Of a DNA stretch of 64,000 bases, positions 39,108 through 51,724 are shown piece after piece. The stretch is taken from the NCBI GenBank assembly GCA_964035775.1, contig OZ038313.1:12143225-12207224 (forward strand). Direction: 5' to 3'. Position 1 is the first letter of the stretch. The number at the start of each line of letters is the position of its first letter. Source of the stretch: Osedax frankpressi (taxonomy: Eukaryota > Annelida > Polychaeta > Sabellida > Siboglinidae). The notes beneath the pieces were generated by a model. It did no database searches. It was not told the origin of the DNA and was given only the letters and a program-made list of their open reading frames with translations. A program made the position numbers and the translations under genes.

Positions 39108-40365
39108 CATACATACATACATACATATAGTATATTTTATAAATAATCAAACTATTAAAAGCTATAATGATCCTATGCTGAACTACTTTCAAATTAGTAC
39201 ATTTTAGACACCTGAATGCGAGGCTCGCATCTAATTAGAGTTAACTTAAGATGTGTTCATGAGTTCCAGGTGCCATGCCATTTACACGAGCCTTCGTTAT
39301 ATCCTTTACATAGATTGTTATCCGAGTTGCTCCATTGCATCACTATTACGATTTGAGACTGACTTCGATGTCAGCCAACCAATTTAACTGCTGTCGGATC
39401 ATCTAGTCTCTTTCATTCGACGTCTTACATCGCGAATACCTTCCCCGCGCATAGATGTACTTTTGCAATATCTACGTACATCTCTTGCATCTATATGCAC
39501 CTTCCCGTACCTACTTACACTACTCTGAATGCCGCATTGACCTCACCACACCACACCAATCTGACTACGATACCTATATCTATTTCTCCCAAATCTTGAT
39601 GAATTCAATCTCACCATATATAACTAATATGATATCCTATATTATGCTACAAAATTAGTTATTATTGGAACTATACAAATACTCTTTACCATATTTCCAG
39701 AATAATTTTTCATCCATATTTATTATTATTTTCCTACTTTATCTCATAATTAATTTCTTTTTTAATTAATATTTTTTGTAAAAAAAATTCAGAGATATTT
39801 ATCTTTTTATTATTACTTATTGTTTTATATACTCATCCCTATTCTTATAATCAACTCGCACTTTATTATACTCCCTAGAGCATAATGATACATTGTTACT
39901 CTGAAATATTAAATAAAAGAATTGTTATAGACATTTAATTACTATAAAATAAGTTGCTGTAAATGTGACATTTATAAATTAATATTGCAAGTGCATTGAA
40001 TTCATTTATACTTGAAAGTTATATTATAAATAAATATTAAAATGATCATTTTGTGCTATTCCATTTATTTACAAAATCAGGAATTAAATAATATACCAAT
40101 AATAATCTTATATTCATAAATTAAAACAATTTATATTTTAACTTGACCACATAGAATTATAGAGAACAGTTGGATATATTAATTCATCTAATATATTAAC
40201 ATACTAAGTAAATTTCTAAAAAACCTGTTCTATTAAATTAAAATAAGAATAAAACTTGTAAACCCCTAATTAAATTTGTATAATTACCTCATATTTTCAA
40301 TACATCCCAGTTATAATTATTATTTCTCCGCCGGGCTTTTTTATGCACAATCACCTGCCCAACAG
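34300..40365. other. AT-rich intergenic or first-intron DNA, no exon found
   Basis: Between TAOK and the first recovered RNASEH2B exon lie 6 kb of very AT-rich DNA with an (AT)n run at about 35217-35270 and a tetranucleotide array at 38866-39127. The first coding exon of RNASEH2B (about 45 residues in the human protein) should be here, but I could not identify it. Confidence 0.5.
38866..39127. repeat. (ACAT)n tetranucleotide microsatellite
   Basis: About 65 ACAT/TACA repeats with two ATATAC interruptions. All three minus-strand frames stay open as MYVC peptides, which are artefacts. Confidence 0.95.
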
Positions 40366-43300
40366 GTTCTTCCGCCTGTTTCGTTATTAACCACGAGTCG
40401 CGTACCATCATGGAGATTATGGTCCAGGAGGACAAGTTTAGGACGTGGTTCAACGGAGGCACGGTAATCTCCGGTACGTGAAACTCTACTCCCCGTGCGT
40501 CTTCGTCTCGTAGAGAACGCTCTTCGCCCCCAATTTTCTCGCAGCAATTTACGTGGAGTTTATTTCAATTGCGTTTATTCGAAATTTAAAAGCACCGACA
40601 TTAAAATTATATGTTATTGAATGGCGCACAATAGAGTTCAAATTCATTCACCGGCGTTGATACGAAACACGGCGTAGGTTTAAAGCAAGGTGATTAGAGC
40701 AGTGTATCGCGTATACGATTCCTCGTATTGCGACTAACTCGTGTTTTCAATGTACACATAGAGGAAGCATAAACTAAAAGTTGGGAACGTTCCCAACTTC
40801 TAGTTTATGTCGTGTAGGTCGCAGCCCCTACATTTGAGTTATTTGTTCTCCGTCGCTTGTAGGCAATTTCTGCATCGCTACCGAAATCAACGTCGTGTTT
40901 ATGGTCCTGCCGTATCTGATCTCTGCTCATGATAAGGTTTAACAAAACTGCTCGATAGTCGGTCTAAAATTTCATATCTAGCATCTAAATAGATCCGATT
41001 TGAAATTAAAACTAGTTATAGTCTATTTCAATTTGCTTTTATTAAATAACAGTCAGATTAATTTCTTTTCCATTCAATATGTCAGTGCATACCTTTCCAT
41101 GCCTGTATCTACTACTCTCAGTATTACATTGACCTCACCACGTCAACATCCGACTCTACCATACCTATATCTACATCACACACCTACATCTCCCGCCTAT
41201 ACGAGTCTATACAACTCTTGCCGCTGTCTCATGATATATACTTAGCCAACTTCTCAATATCAATACCTACTTCTATCTCAAACATCTCTACACCTATATG
41301 AACCTATTCCACGTCTACACCTGCACACCTATCTTTCTCAGGGCAATAATTTTCGATCATTGGATCAGATTGTGGTTGATGAAGATTACCCGATTGCAAA
41401 TATTTTAGAATATTTCATTGATTCCGAAGACTTATCGCAAATTTCAGACTCCAAGGGTTAAAATGAACTTATCAAGCAAAACAATAACATATGGAATAGT
41501 TCATATTCAAGTTCACTGTACTTGTAGTTATAGTGTGTTATAGTGTACTAGTTATAGTGTGTTATAGTGTGTTATAGTGTACTAGTTATAGTGTGTTATA
41601 GTGTACTAGTTATAGTGTGTTATAGTGTGTTATAGTGTACTAGTTATAGTGTGTTATAGTGTACTAGTTATAGTGTACTAGTTATAGTGTGTTATAGTGT
41701 ACTAGTTATAGTGTGTTATAGTGTACTAGTTATAGTGTGTTATAGTGTACTAGTTATAGTGAACTAGTTATAGTGTACTAGTTATAGTGTGTTATAGTGT
41801 ACTAGTTATAGTGTACTAGTTATAGTGTGTTATAGTGTGTTATAGTGTACTAGTTATAGTGTGTTATAGTGTACTAGTTATAGTGTGTTATAGTGTGTTA
41901 TAGTGTACTAGTTATAGTGTGTTATAGTGTACTAGTTATAGTGTACTAGTTATAGTGTGTTATAGTGTACTAGTTATAGTGTGTTATAGTGTACTAGTTA
42001 TAGTGTACTAGTTATAGTGTGTTATAGTGTACTAGTTATAGTGTGTTATAGTGTACTAGTTATAGTGTGTTATAGTGTACTAGTTATAGTGAACTAGTTA
42101 TAGTGTACTAGTTATAGTGTGTTATAGTGTACTAGTTATAGTGTACTAGTTATAGTGTGTTATAGTGTACTAGTTATAGTGTACTAGTTATAGTGTACTA
42201 GTTATAGTGTACTAGTTATAGTGTACTTGTAGTTATAGTGTGTTATAGTGTACTTGTTATAGTGTACTTGTAGTTATTCATTTTATATTTTAGATTATGA
42301 TTTCAGATGTTGATGGTTCTTTTTTCTATCGATACAATGAAGATCTCACATTGCAATGGCTTGCAAAAAGGGTTTAGTTAAAAAACGAATCATTCCATTA
42401 TCTAATATAATATAACCATATACCTAATCAGGTAAACATATACCTAATTAGGTAAAACATATACCTAATTAGGTAAACTACCCTATGCATATGATATTTC
42501 CTATAATTAATCGTTTCAAAATTGTACTAATTTAATCAATTATGATATATTTATCATATTAACCATGTTTGCAACTCTCTCAGGTGAATAAACTCTATGG
42601 CCACTTAAGACAACGTAATGAAATCAATGTTTCATCTTCATCTCGTAGTTCAGATTTTGTAGAAAATATTAAAAATGATAAGTTTGATGGTTTACTCAAA
42701 TTAATTATTAAGATCAAATCTAGAACAGATTTTATAGAATAATACTTCTATTTTTTATAATACTTCTATACTTCTATTTTAATCAATGATTAAATAAATA
42801 TTATATTAATTAATTATATTACATAACATTATATTATTATAAATTATATTTATTATTGACACTATTTGTTCTTTTTCAGAAAGCTACTTGGTGTATGCTC
42901 ATGGATTGGTTTCAGATTACATATGCTCAGATTTATCCAATAAATTAAGAATACACCTCAAGTATGTGATTTCTATTAAATATCCAACTATTTTCTATAA
43001 TAATTACCATGTACTTTATTTTTTTAATATTTAATTTTGAAATTATTTTAATTCTTAATTATATTTATGTTTTTTTTTAGTTTACCAGAAGTAATTCACC
43101 TTAATAAGTTTGAATCTGAGAAAAAGGTTATGATTAAATAAATGTTTAAAATTAAAGCATTACATTTGAAAAAGTAGTATTTCATTGTATTACATTTTAA
43201 TGGAATATTTTATATTATGTATATTATTTAAATATTAATTTAAATTACTTGTATTATTATTACTTGTATTACTTGTATTTATATAATATTATATTTTCAG

Positions 43301-43839
43301 AAGAGAAAAATTGCAGATCATTGTTTTGATGAAAATGACAATAAAAAAGTTTATAAATTATTAATTATTATATTACATTTTTTTATAAAATTTTCCTGTC
43401 TGTTTAATTAAATATAAATTTTATTAAATTATAAAAATTAATTAATTAATCTGTTCAACCATTTAGAATATTAAAGTCAATCCCACTGAAGACTATAGTA
43501 TAGGAATTAGTAATATAACAAACAAGGTACCATTTGTATTGTCATTATTTACTTTATTAATTATTGGTCAAAATATAAGAAATAAAAATCTCTATATATG
43601 TTTCAATAAATTCCCTAATATATATTCAAATAATTAACTATATAACTTATATGAATCACTCATGTAAGTAAATCTTGGTAATTTATGAAATTATATTATT
43701 TGATAATATAGATTTTAATTTGTTTAATTTTAATTTTTTTTATTAGCCAAAGAAGTTAACTATTGCTCAAAAGAAGTTGGAAAAAGTAGATAAAAAAGGA
43801 ATTAAGAATATATCAAGTTTCTTTAAAAAGAAAAACTGA
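40366..43839 (+). CDS. RNASEH2B: Ribonuclease H2 subunit B (5' exon not found)
   Basis: Exons 40366-40473, 40863-40936, 41342-41456, 42307-42371, 42584-42689, 42880-42961, 43081-43126, 43301-43348, 43467-43526 and 43747-43839 join in phase into about 265 residues. They follow the human protein (312 residues) from its N-terminal third to the stop. Matches include EDKFRTWFNGG, VLPYLISAHDK, SLDQIVVDEDYP, LTLQWLAKRVN, YLVYAHGLVSDYI and a tail AQKKLEKVDKKGIKNISSFF. That tail fits the PIP box by which RNase H2 binds PCNA (human MKSIDTFF). RNase H2B is a non-catalytic subunit of the heterotrimer that removes ribonucleotides from DNA. About 45 N-terminal residues are missing, so the gene should start upstream of 40366; the first acceptor is the least certain boundary. 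Fourth intron carries a minisatellite. Confidence 0.9.
40768..40809. repeat. 42-bp near-perfect palindrome
   Basis: Two 21-bp arms meet without a spacer at AAC/GTT, with only one mismatched pair. The inner core is AGTTGGGAACGTTCCCAACT and the outer arms are CATAAACTA and TAGTTTATG. It lies in the RNASEH2B intron between 40473 and 40863. Confidence 0.9.
41517..42276. repeat. Mixed 14-bp/10-bp minisatellite in RNASEH2B intron
   Basis: About 760 bp built from two related modules, ACTAGTTATAGTGT (14 bp) and GTTATAGTGT (10 bp), in irregular order. Rare TAGTGAAC copies recur at about 41759 and 42090, suggesting block duplication of about 330 bp. It ends about 30 bp before the next exon. Confidence 0.95.
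42415..42481. repeat. Three copies of an ATACCTAATTAGGTAA unit
   Basis: A short triplication of about 20-21 bp. Two of the copies contain the perfect palindrome ACCTAATTAGGT; the first has ACCTAATCAGGT. It lies in the RNASEH2B intron after 42371. Confidence 0.75.
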
Positions 43840-43878
43840 GATTTAATTTTATTTTGTATTACACGTTTACTTTTATAT

Positions 43879-43884
43879 AATAAA
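43879..43884 (+). promoter_or_regulatory. Candidate poly(A) signal of RNASEH2B
   Basis: AATAAA 40 bases after the RNASEH2B stop codon, followed by a T-rich stretch. Confidence 0.5.
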
Positions 43885-44886
43885 TTATTATTTTTCGATA
43901 ATATATCATTTAATATTTAAGAAACCAAAATCTAACATTAATGTTTTTACTATTTTTATAAAATAAGTACAATCTAAAATTACAAAAGGTAATCTTAGGT
44001 TTTATCCAATATTGGGTATTATGTCATATATAAAATAGGTTGAATCTATATTTAAATATCTGAATAATATTTTACCTACACTATTATATTATTTGGATAT
44101 CTAGCATTAAAAATGCTAACATCTGCTATATATTCAAATTCAACACTTCATAACTATGTTTTATTGCTAATGTTGATGCTTTTTACAATATATTTTGTAT
44201 TGCCTACAAATATGGAGTAACATCGGTAATAGTTAATTTCTAGTCCTCCAATCATCTCTTTAAATTATTTTGTTACCAGTAATGTATCTTATTTTCTTGC
44301 TACAAGATAACACCAAAAAGTTCAATATGTACTAAAATTGCTGAGTAATTTAATAAACAACTTAAAAAATAACATAAAAAATATTATAATATAATTTCAA
44401 GGATGAGTTGTTTCTATTAATAGTTATTATTCTAATAACATTATAATAGGTGTTATCTGGTATCATTATTTCGAAATAACTTTATTATGTATATGTAATT
44501 GTACTAAGTACACATTACTATATTACCTATATACTGTAACACTTATTAGTAAGGCAATACTATAGATGTGCTGTGTTAATGAATATATATAAAATTTAAA
44601 TAGTGAGTTTATGTTATAGTTATTCATTTTAAATAGTTACAGTATTAAGAAAAAGTTAATTAGTGTCCTATTAAAATTATTGTATATAGTATACTATTAT
44701 AATTATATTCACATTATAGGGGATATTTTATAGTATCATTTTCGTTATGAAATTTACCTTATTATATATATAACTGTATCATATTAATTTGTACTATATG
44801 TCTTATATATACTATAATTCTTACAGCGATATCAACAAGATGGGCGTGTCAAGCATTCACGGTTCGGCGAATACGCTCTACGATTC

Positions 44887-44894
44887 TATATAAA
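44887..44894 (+). promoter_or_regulatory. Candidate TATA box of SUMF1
   Basis: TATATAAA is followed by a CCCACCCCC block, in a locally GC-richer stretch 166 bp before the SUMF1 ATG. The distance fits a 5' UTR of about 140 bases. The 1.2 kb between the RNASEH2B stop and here is otherwise AT-rich with no exon seen. Confidence 0.45.
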
Positions 44895-45059
44895 CCCACC
44901 CCCTCTGGGTAAACCGCTAAATCACATTTTCATTTAAAATACTCACTCGGGCGCTTTGTTTACATTGAATTAGAGAGAGAGAGAGCGAGAGCAAAATCGC
45001 CTGAACAGACATTATATAGAAAAAAGTTAAAAATAAAGATAGAAAGTTCATAACACGTC

Positions 45060-46799
45060 ATGCGTTCCTGCTGTAACCCAGCACTGTTGTTGCAGCTACT
45101 ACTGGCTTTATCTCTGTACGTCTCGATAGTGACGTCAGACGACGGTACCTATGGTAACGAGCCAGGCGTTGACATTCCCGCTCAATCTACCGGTTGCGGG
45201 TGCGGAGGAGGTAAGGCATCCGATCTAGTCGACACCGTAGTCGACCCTGTAGTCGACACTAACGTCATTGATGACGTGTTACGGTCTTCGCACGAACATC
45301 CAACCGTCGACGACGGAGAATTTGACGAGGCCATGATCTCCGACGACCAACTTCAAGACTACGACGAGAAATTTGAAAACTCCGACGACCAACTTCAAGA
45401 CTCCGACGAAAAACCGCAAGACTCCGACGAAAAACCGCAAGATTCCGACGACCAACTTCAAGAAATTGAAGATAGCGACGCATACGTTGAAGTCGAGAAT
45501 GACGAATACAAGAATGTCAAGAGCGAACTCGGGAATGCAGGTGAACAGCCGTTGGTTAGCGCCGACGATGCAACTAATCGCGCGATGGCGAAATTGAAGG
45601 ACAGAGCAGCTGTTACAATAAAATCGAAGTACGCACTCGCCGACCAACCTAGAACCAATCAAATGGTGTCGGTGGACGCCGGAATATTCACCATGGGAAC
45701 CGATAAAGTGGAAAAAAGCACCGCAATGGACGGAGAGGGTCCGGCGAGGTCAGTCAACCTGGACACGAGGTATTACATCGATAGACACGCCACTAGCAAT
45801 GCGGAGTTCGCTCGTTTCATCCTAGATACCGGTTACGTCACGGAGGTCGGTATGAAGTATCGTATTGTAGTGCTTTCATAAAATTGACCACATCTATATT
45901 GTTATGTCAATTTTGTAAATTGTAATTTATATTCGTGAAATAAAATAATGAATATAATTTATAATTTGCATGGATATAATTTGCGTGGATATAATTTGTA
46001 TGGATATAATTTTCAAGTAGCTTCTATGATAGCTTCAAAAGTTCAAGTAGCTTCTAAAGTATATATCTAGTATATAGATCTATATTGTATGTAAGATGTA
46101 AAATGTTGTTTCTAATGTGTTGAATCATCGTTGGAAAATGCATTCTATTACAATCCAGAAAACATATCGATGCGATAGTTGTAGAAATGACAATATTCAC
46201 AAATAATCAGCAGGTAATCAATGGTAAGCTGGTGACATCATATGGTATGCTGTGTGGTTATTAATATGTAACCATATTTAGTTATACCATACCTGTATGG
46301 TTATGAGATGTGATATTAATACGACGTGTCTTGTATCAAGAAATATTTCTTAATACGCATTAATTGCACATTGTCAATGAATGTAACGAGTAACAATGCA
46401 AATCTATTTTTAACTTGTGTTAAAACCAAAGTAAAAACATCAATATTTTATACAGAGATATGCAATTCTATAAAGGCATGTATATTTTATGCAATAGTTG
46501 CTTTTAGTGGCTAATATTCATATTATAATCTTATATAATATACATATAATCTATTATACGATGATATATACATGTACCGGTGTAATATGCCTGCATTTAT
46601 AAATATATACTTTATAATACAACATAATTTATGATGTGAATATATAATCTATAGTATAGTAAATTCCTTGTTACTTGGTATATAACTCGGTTTTCTAACT
46701 TTTTATTATGTGATATTTAATGTAAATATATTATACCATTCATCATCATAAATATAATAGTGACCATATTATTAAATATTAAAATGATATATATATATA

Positions 46800-46860
<61 letters not shown>

Positions 46861-49800
46861 CATTATGTTTGTGTATTGCACAATTTGCAATGCACATAGT
46901 TTAACATTATATAATACTCATATTCACAATGCTAGAAATATGCTATTGTTTATTATTTATTATTAAATATATAAATATCTAACTACGAGAGTATATGTAG
47001 TAACTACGTAACTAACGTATAGTACTACACTAGAGTACGTTACCTTTATTAACTACTTACTATGCTTCCGTAAGTCTTAACTTTATAATCGATAACAATT
47101 ATACAAATGCGTCCTTAGGCTGAAGTCTTTGGAAACTCTTTTGTCTTGGATGCATTTCTCAGCACTTCCGTTAGGAGCAAGATTTCCCAGGCGGTTAGTT
47201 TATGCATCTATATATAGAATATGTTTATACGTGGCGTAATGTGAGGGTCAACCAATTCATCAGTTTATTTTTATTATCGTCGTAAGATAACACTTTATGA
47301 TGACATCTTCTTGTATAATCTTGTATGATATACGTATTACGTAATACGATGTTTCGTAAATGTAATACTATATCCGACACACACTAGTGACCTTTGACCC
47401 TACATGTTCTCATCTTTCTAGTTCTCCTAGTGATAGTCAACCGTACTTTCTTTGTTATGCTCAGTATACGATTGTTCGCGATCCATAGGGATTATTAGAA
47501 GGATATTACGAACTATTGCATAACATCGCGATGTAACATAATTATCATTGCGTCAGTACTTATTTAGATGTCATATTTCTATACAAATGTATTACATTAT
47601 TTAAATGCATTGTTATTATTTGTTATAGATGTATTAAAAAGTATGCATATTATAGCTACTAGAGGGCATCTGCATGTCCAGTGGACATTGTCAACTCAGC
47701 TAAGGTGGTGTCCAGTTTCTCACATCAATCTCGACCACACTTGACCACCTCTATATATATACTCTCAATGATAGTATATTTTATATATTAATATTATATG
47801 ATGTATATCCTTACTAATCTTCTTTAATATCTTGTTCTATAATATTTGTGTTAAATTTTATAGTATGTACTATAAGCTTTATATAGTGAGCTTTAGGTTG
47901 CAATGGAGTAGTTGCATTCGAAGTGTAACTATATATATAATATATATTGGGATATTAATATTATACAATGTATATTTTATCACCCGATAAGGATAATGCT
48001 GATAATTTGGAGTTACTAACTGGAAGTGTATACCGGTAGTTACTGCTAGTTATTGATAATTAATATTATTAACTAATGATGTGTATTTCCTAGAGTTATA
48101 ACAAATAATTAGATCAATTCGAAATATGCTCAAATATTTCCTATCTATGGATAGAAACCTCAAATTGTTTATTATATATTTTATAAATATTAATGAAAGT
48201 ATATTTTCTCATATAGAACATTGTATATACGGATATTACCAATCTCCAGTATACATGCTCATTTAGTAAAAACAGACAGAATATTGTACATTTTCGAGTT
48301 TACAATTTGTATTTAAATAGCGTAAAGTCAATTATTATTGTTAATGTATTTTTTATTTATGTATCATAATTTTCACTCAAAAAATAAGTACTAGCAACTC
48401 GAGTACGTAATACTATTCAATACACACCATGTAATATGATACTCGACATATAATAATATAGATACTTTGGAGTACATTTGTTAGGCTTGTATTATACCAA
48501 TATTATATATATATTTACAAATATATTTATCAGATTGTTACATAACAATCATACCATATTGTAATGACATACAGTATGGTATGTCATTACAATATGGTTG
48601 GTAATCATCAAAAGTAGCGTATGTATTAATTATATACTTATTCATTGTGAATACAATAGAGAACTTTCTCAATTACCCGGTTATATAACACATACTTTTA
48701 TAATCCCCATCTTATTGCCAATTAAAATATAGACTCAATGACAAATTGAATGCATTCGAGACATTTACTAATAGTTTATAAATATATTTGTAGAGTACAA
48801 ATAACCAAATATATTACAAATCTATACTATATATGTATATTTATCTATACTATATATTTATACCCGAATTAATGTGAAGTTGAAATCTCATTTCATTGCA
48901 TGATAATCTATTTAATAACATATATTATATATATATATATATATATAATATATATATATATATATAAATATAATTCTAGCGTTATAGTTTGTTTTCAACT
49001 ATAAATAAACTTCTATAAACTATAGTTTTTTTAATCTATCGTTTATAAATCCCAATTAACGCTACACTAACTTATATGCTGTGTATATTATATATGTATA
49101 TGTCATCCATGATTGACAGGTTGCGGCTGCACCGTGGTGGCTTCCGGTTAATAATACAGACTGGATGCACCCATTTGGACCAGACTCCGACATCATATCC
49201 AGGTATACATATTATCGGATAATGAACAATGATAATGTTTAACATTGTTACGATTAAAAACAAATTATACGTATACATATAACCTTACGAGAACAATATG
49301 AATAGTGAGCATTGTAGTATGTATATGTATATGTTTAACTATATATATATATATATATACATATATAAAATAATACATGTATATATTCCATCTCTTCCTT
49401 CTCAGTCTTGACCATCCGGTATTGCATGTTTCGTGGAATGATGCTTTGAAGTTCTGCAAGTGGGCTGATAAGAGATTACCAACGGAGGCCGAATGGGAGA
49501 AAGCATGCCGAGATGGTAAAAAAGATAAGTTAGTACTCAACTTAAGAAACTAGTAACTAATTGGTTGAGTAAATAATTAATAATTTCTTAAATTCTTAAA
49601 TTATAGTAATTATCAAAATATTATATTAATAAAAAATTCACAAAGCAGATTTAATATTAATATAGAATATTATACTTTTAGTATGTAAACAAATTAGAAT
49701 ATAGATTTTATATATTATTGTAGTCATTTCCGGATAACTATAAATTTAGAAAAGTATTACTATTTATATCATTACTACAGTAATAACTTAAATTAAACAT

Positions 49801-50946
49801 CAATTAAAGACGATTTCCATGGGGAGATAAAATGATGCCTAAAAAAGAACATAGAATGAATGTTTGGCAAGGAAATTTCCCTAAACAGAATCTAGAAAAG
49901 GATGGATTTGCTAGAACTTGTCCAGTTCGTTTTAATTAGATCTGATTTCACTGAATCTTAGAATTTACTATAGCAAAGAATATTTGATAAATAAATTAAA
50001 TTATAACTCATATTTACATTAATACAAATTATTAAACTTAAACATTTCATTTAAATTACGATAATATTAAAATAAAGATATAATATTAGTAATTAATATT
50101 CTAATATCTTAAATCTATCCCTACGAATAGCAATGATACAATAGGTTATTATTAATTTAGTAATAGAATATAAACGGAAAGCATAACTTATGTATCAATT
50201 TATAATATCAATAAATCTAGGTCACCCAGTATAAGTCTCAGAACAGTCTCGGACTAAAAAATATGGTAGGAAATGTTTGGGAATGGGTGAATGACTGGTG
50301 GTCAGTTAAACACATCAAAGGCCTGCAAGTTAATCCAGTTAGTAATAACAACATCCTCATTGTTCCGTAAATGAATGCATTGGTACTTTAATTAGAGCGG
50401 TTAATTGATTTCAAAGTGATTTTATTTTACAGGGTATATAATTAAAACAATATTTGCTTACATATAATTGATATATTTTAATCTAGTTATAATGAAAATC
50501 CATCAATCATTATAATTAATTATTATTTATTCGAATATAATTTATTTGTTTTTAATATTGAGACCATTTTATAAAATATTTTAAATTATATTGTAGAAAG
50601 GACCCAGTACTGGAACTGATAGAACTAGAAAGGGAGGTTCACATCAATGTATAAAGGTTAATAATAATATATAATACAGGAAATAGAAATTTAAATAGAA
50701 ATTTCCTATAAATTAAATTTGTGAATTAAAAATTGTAATAAAAAATGTTAAATTAGTTATAAATTAAAATTAATCTAAAAATCAATTTATTGCAAACAGA
50801 ATACGTGCTATAGATATAGATGTGCAGCTAGAAGTCAAAATACTCCAGACAGCTCGGCATCTAATCTAGGATTTCGTTGTGCAGCCGATCAGCTTCCAGA
50901 TAATGTAAAATTGTACAAACAAGACAAAAGCCATGATGAATTATAG
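45060..50946 (+). CDS. SUMF1: Formylglycine-generating enzyme (sulfatase-modifying factor 1), complete
   Basis: Exons 45060-45845, 47119-47193, 49120-49202, 49406-49528, 49810-49924, 50221-50337, 50597-50656 and 50800-50946 join in phase into 501 residues (human 374). FGE oxidises a cysteine in newly made sulfatases to formylglycine in the ER. Residues 1-26 form a signal peptide ([16 protein letters not shown]). GCGCGGG follows at about 45-51, like the CGCG motif of the human N-terminal extension. An acidic DSDEKPQ-type tract (about 95-150) accounts for much of the extra length. The catalytic domain shows [74 protein letters not shown] and [11 protein letters not shown]. The C-x4-C pair (HQCIKNTC) matches human Cys336/Cys341. 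The protein ends KSHDEL, an ER-retrieval signal. Confidence 0.96.
46760..46860. repeat. (AT)n microsatellite
   Basis: An AT dinucleotide run with one CT interruption in SUMF1 intron 1. A similar shorter tract lies at 48925-48966 in intron 2. Confidence 0.85.
48553..48598. repeat. Perfect 20-bp inverted repeat with 6-nt loop
   Basis: ACCATATTGTAATGACATAC is followed by AGTATG and then its exact reverse complement, in SUMF1 intron 2. Pairing does not extend into the flanks. Confidence 0.9.
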
Positions 50947-51221
50947 TCATGATTACTTTTTGTGCTCAAATAATTGTAGAAATAATAATATCTAATTTTT
51001 TATACTAAGTTTGTTAAATATAAAAAAATAATTATATAAGATAACTTTTTTTAATTTTTTTATTATACAGTATGACAATTTGTCTAACTTAAAAAATGAT
51101 ACATTCAAGTAAGAAGATCAATTTATAAAATGCGATATAAAATTATAAATTTATTAAAAATAATATAATAATATATATTCACATTATTTATATTAAAATT
51201 TGTAAATTAGATAATTACATA

Positions 51222-51232
51222 AATAAAATAAA
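51222..51232 (+). promoter_or_regulatory. Candidate poly(A) signals of SUMF1
   Basis: Two overlapping AATAAA hexamers about 280 bases after the SUMF1 stop. The converging FGD gene ends at 51725 and has an AATAAA on its own strand at 51150-51155, so the two 3' UTRs may overlap. Confidence 0.4.
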
Positions 51233-51724
51233 AGGCTACCTAGATTCACTTAGTAATTATTAAAACTAAGATTAAGTGTAAAAGTAGGCAGTTATAATAA
51301 TAATTGATGTTATAAAATATGATGTAAAAAAGTTATTAAGATTGGAAAATGGCAAGTATGTATTAATACAGTTTCGGATGAAGAAGAGATTAATAATATT
51401 AATAAATATACATCATTTTTTTGATATTGTACAATTTCAGTAAAAAAACATTAATAAGTGTTAAAATCAATGTCACAATATAATAATAATAAGTTGTTAA
51501 TAATCTGATGCAATATGATAATACAACATCAACGGTGCATGTTATACTATCAACAGAATACTGAAGGCACAGTAATATAGGCGGAGGGATTTGTTGAAGG
51601 GAAGTGGTAGATGGATATGTAAAGAATTTGAGAATTTATAATAATTGCATAAGTATTGTTATTTTCGAAAAGTTGTTAATCTTAGAGAGGTGGTAAATGA
51701 ATAGTTAATGAGTTAGTTTACAGA

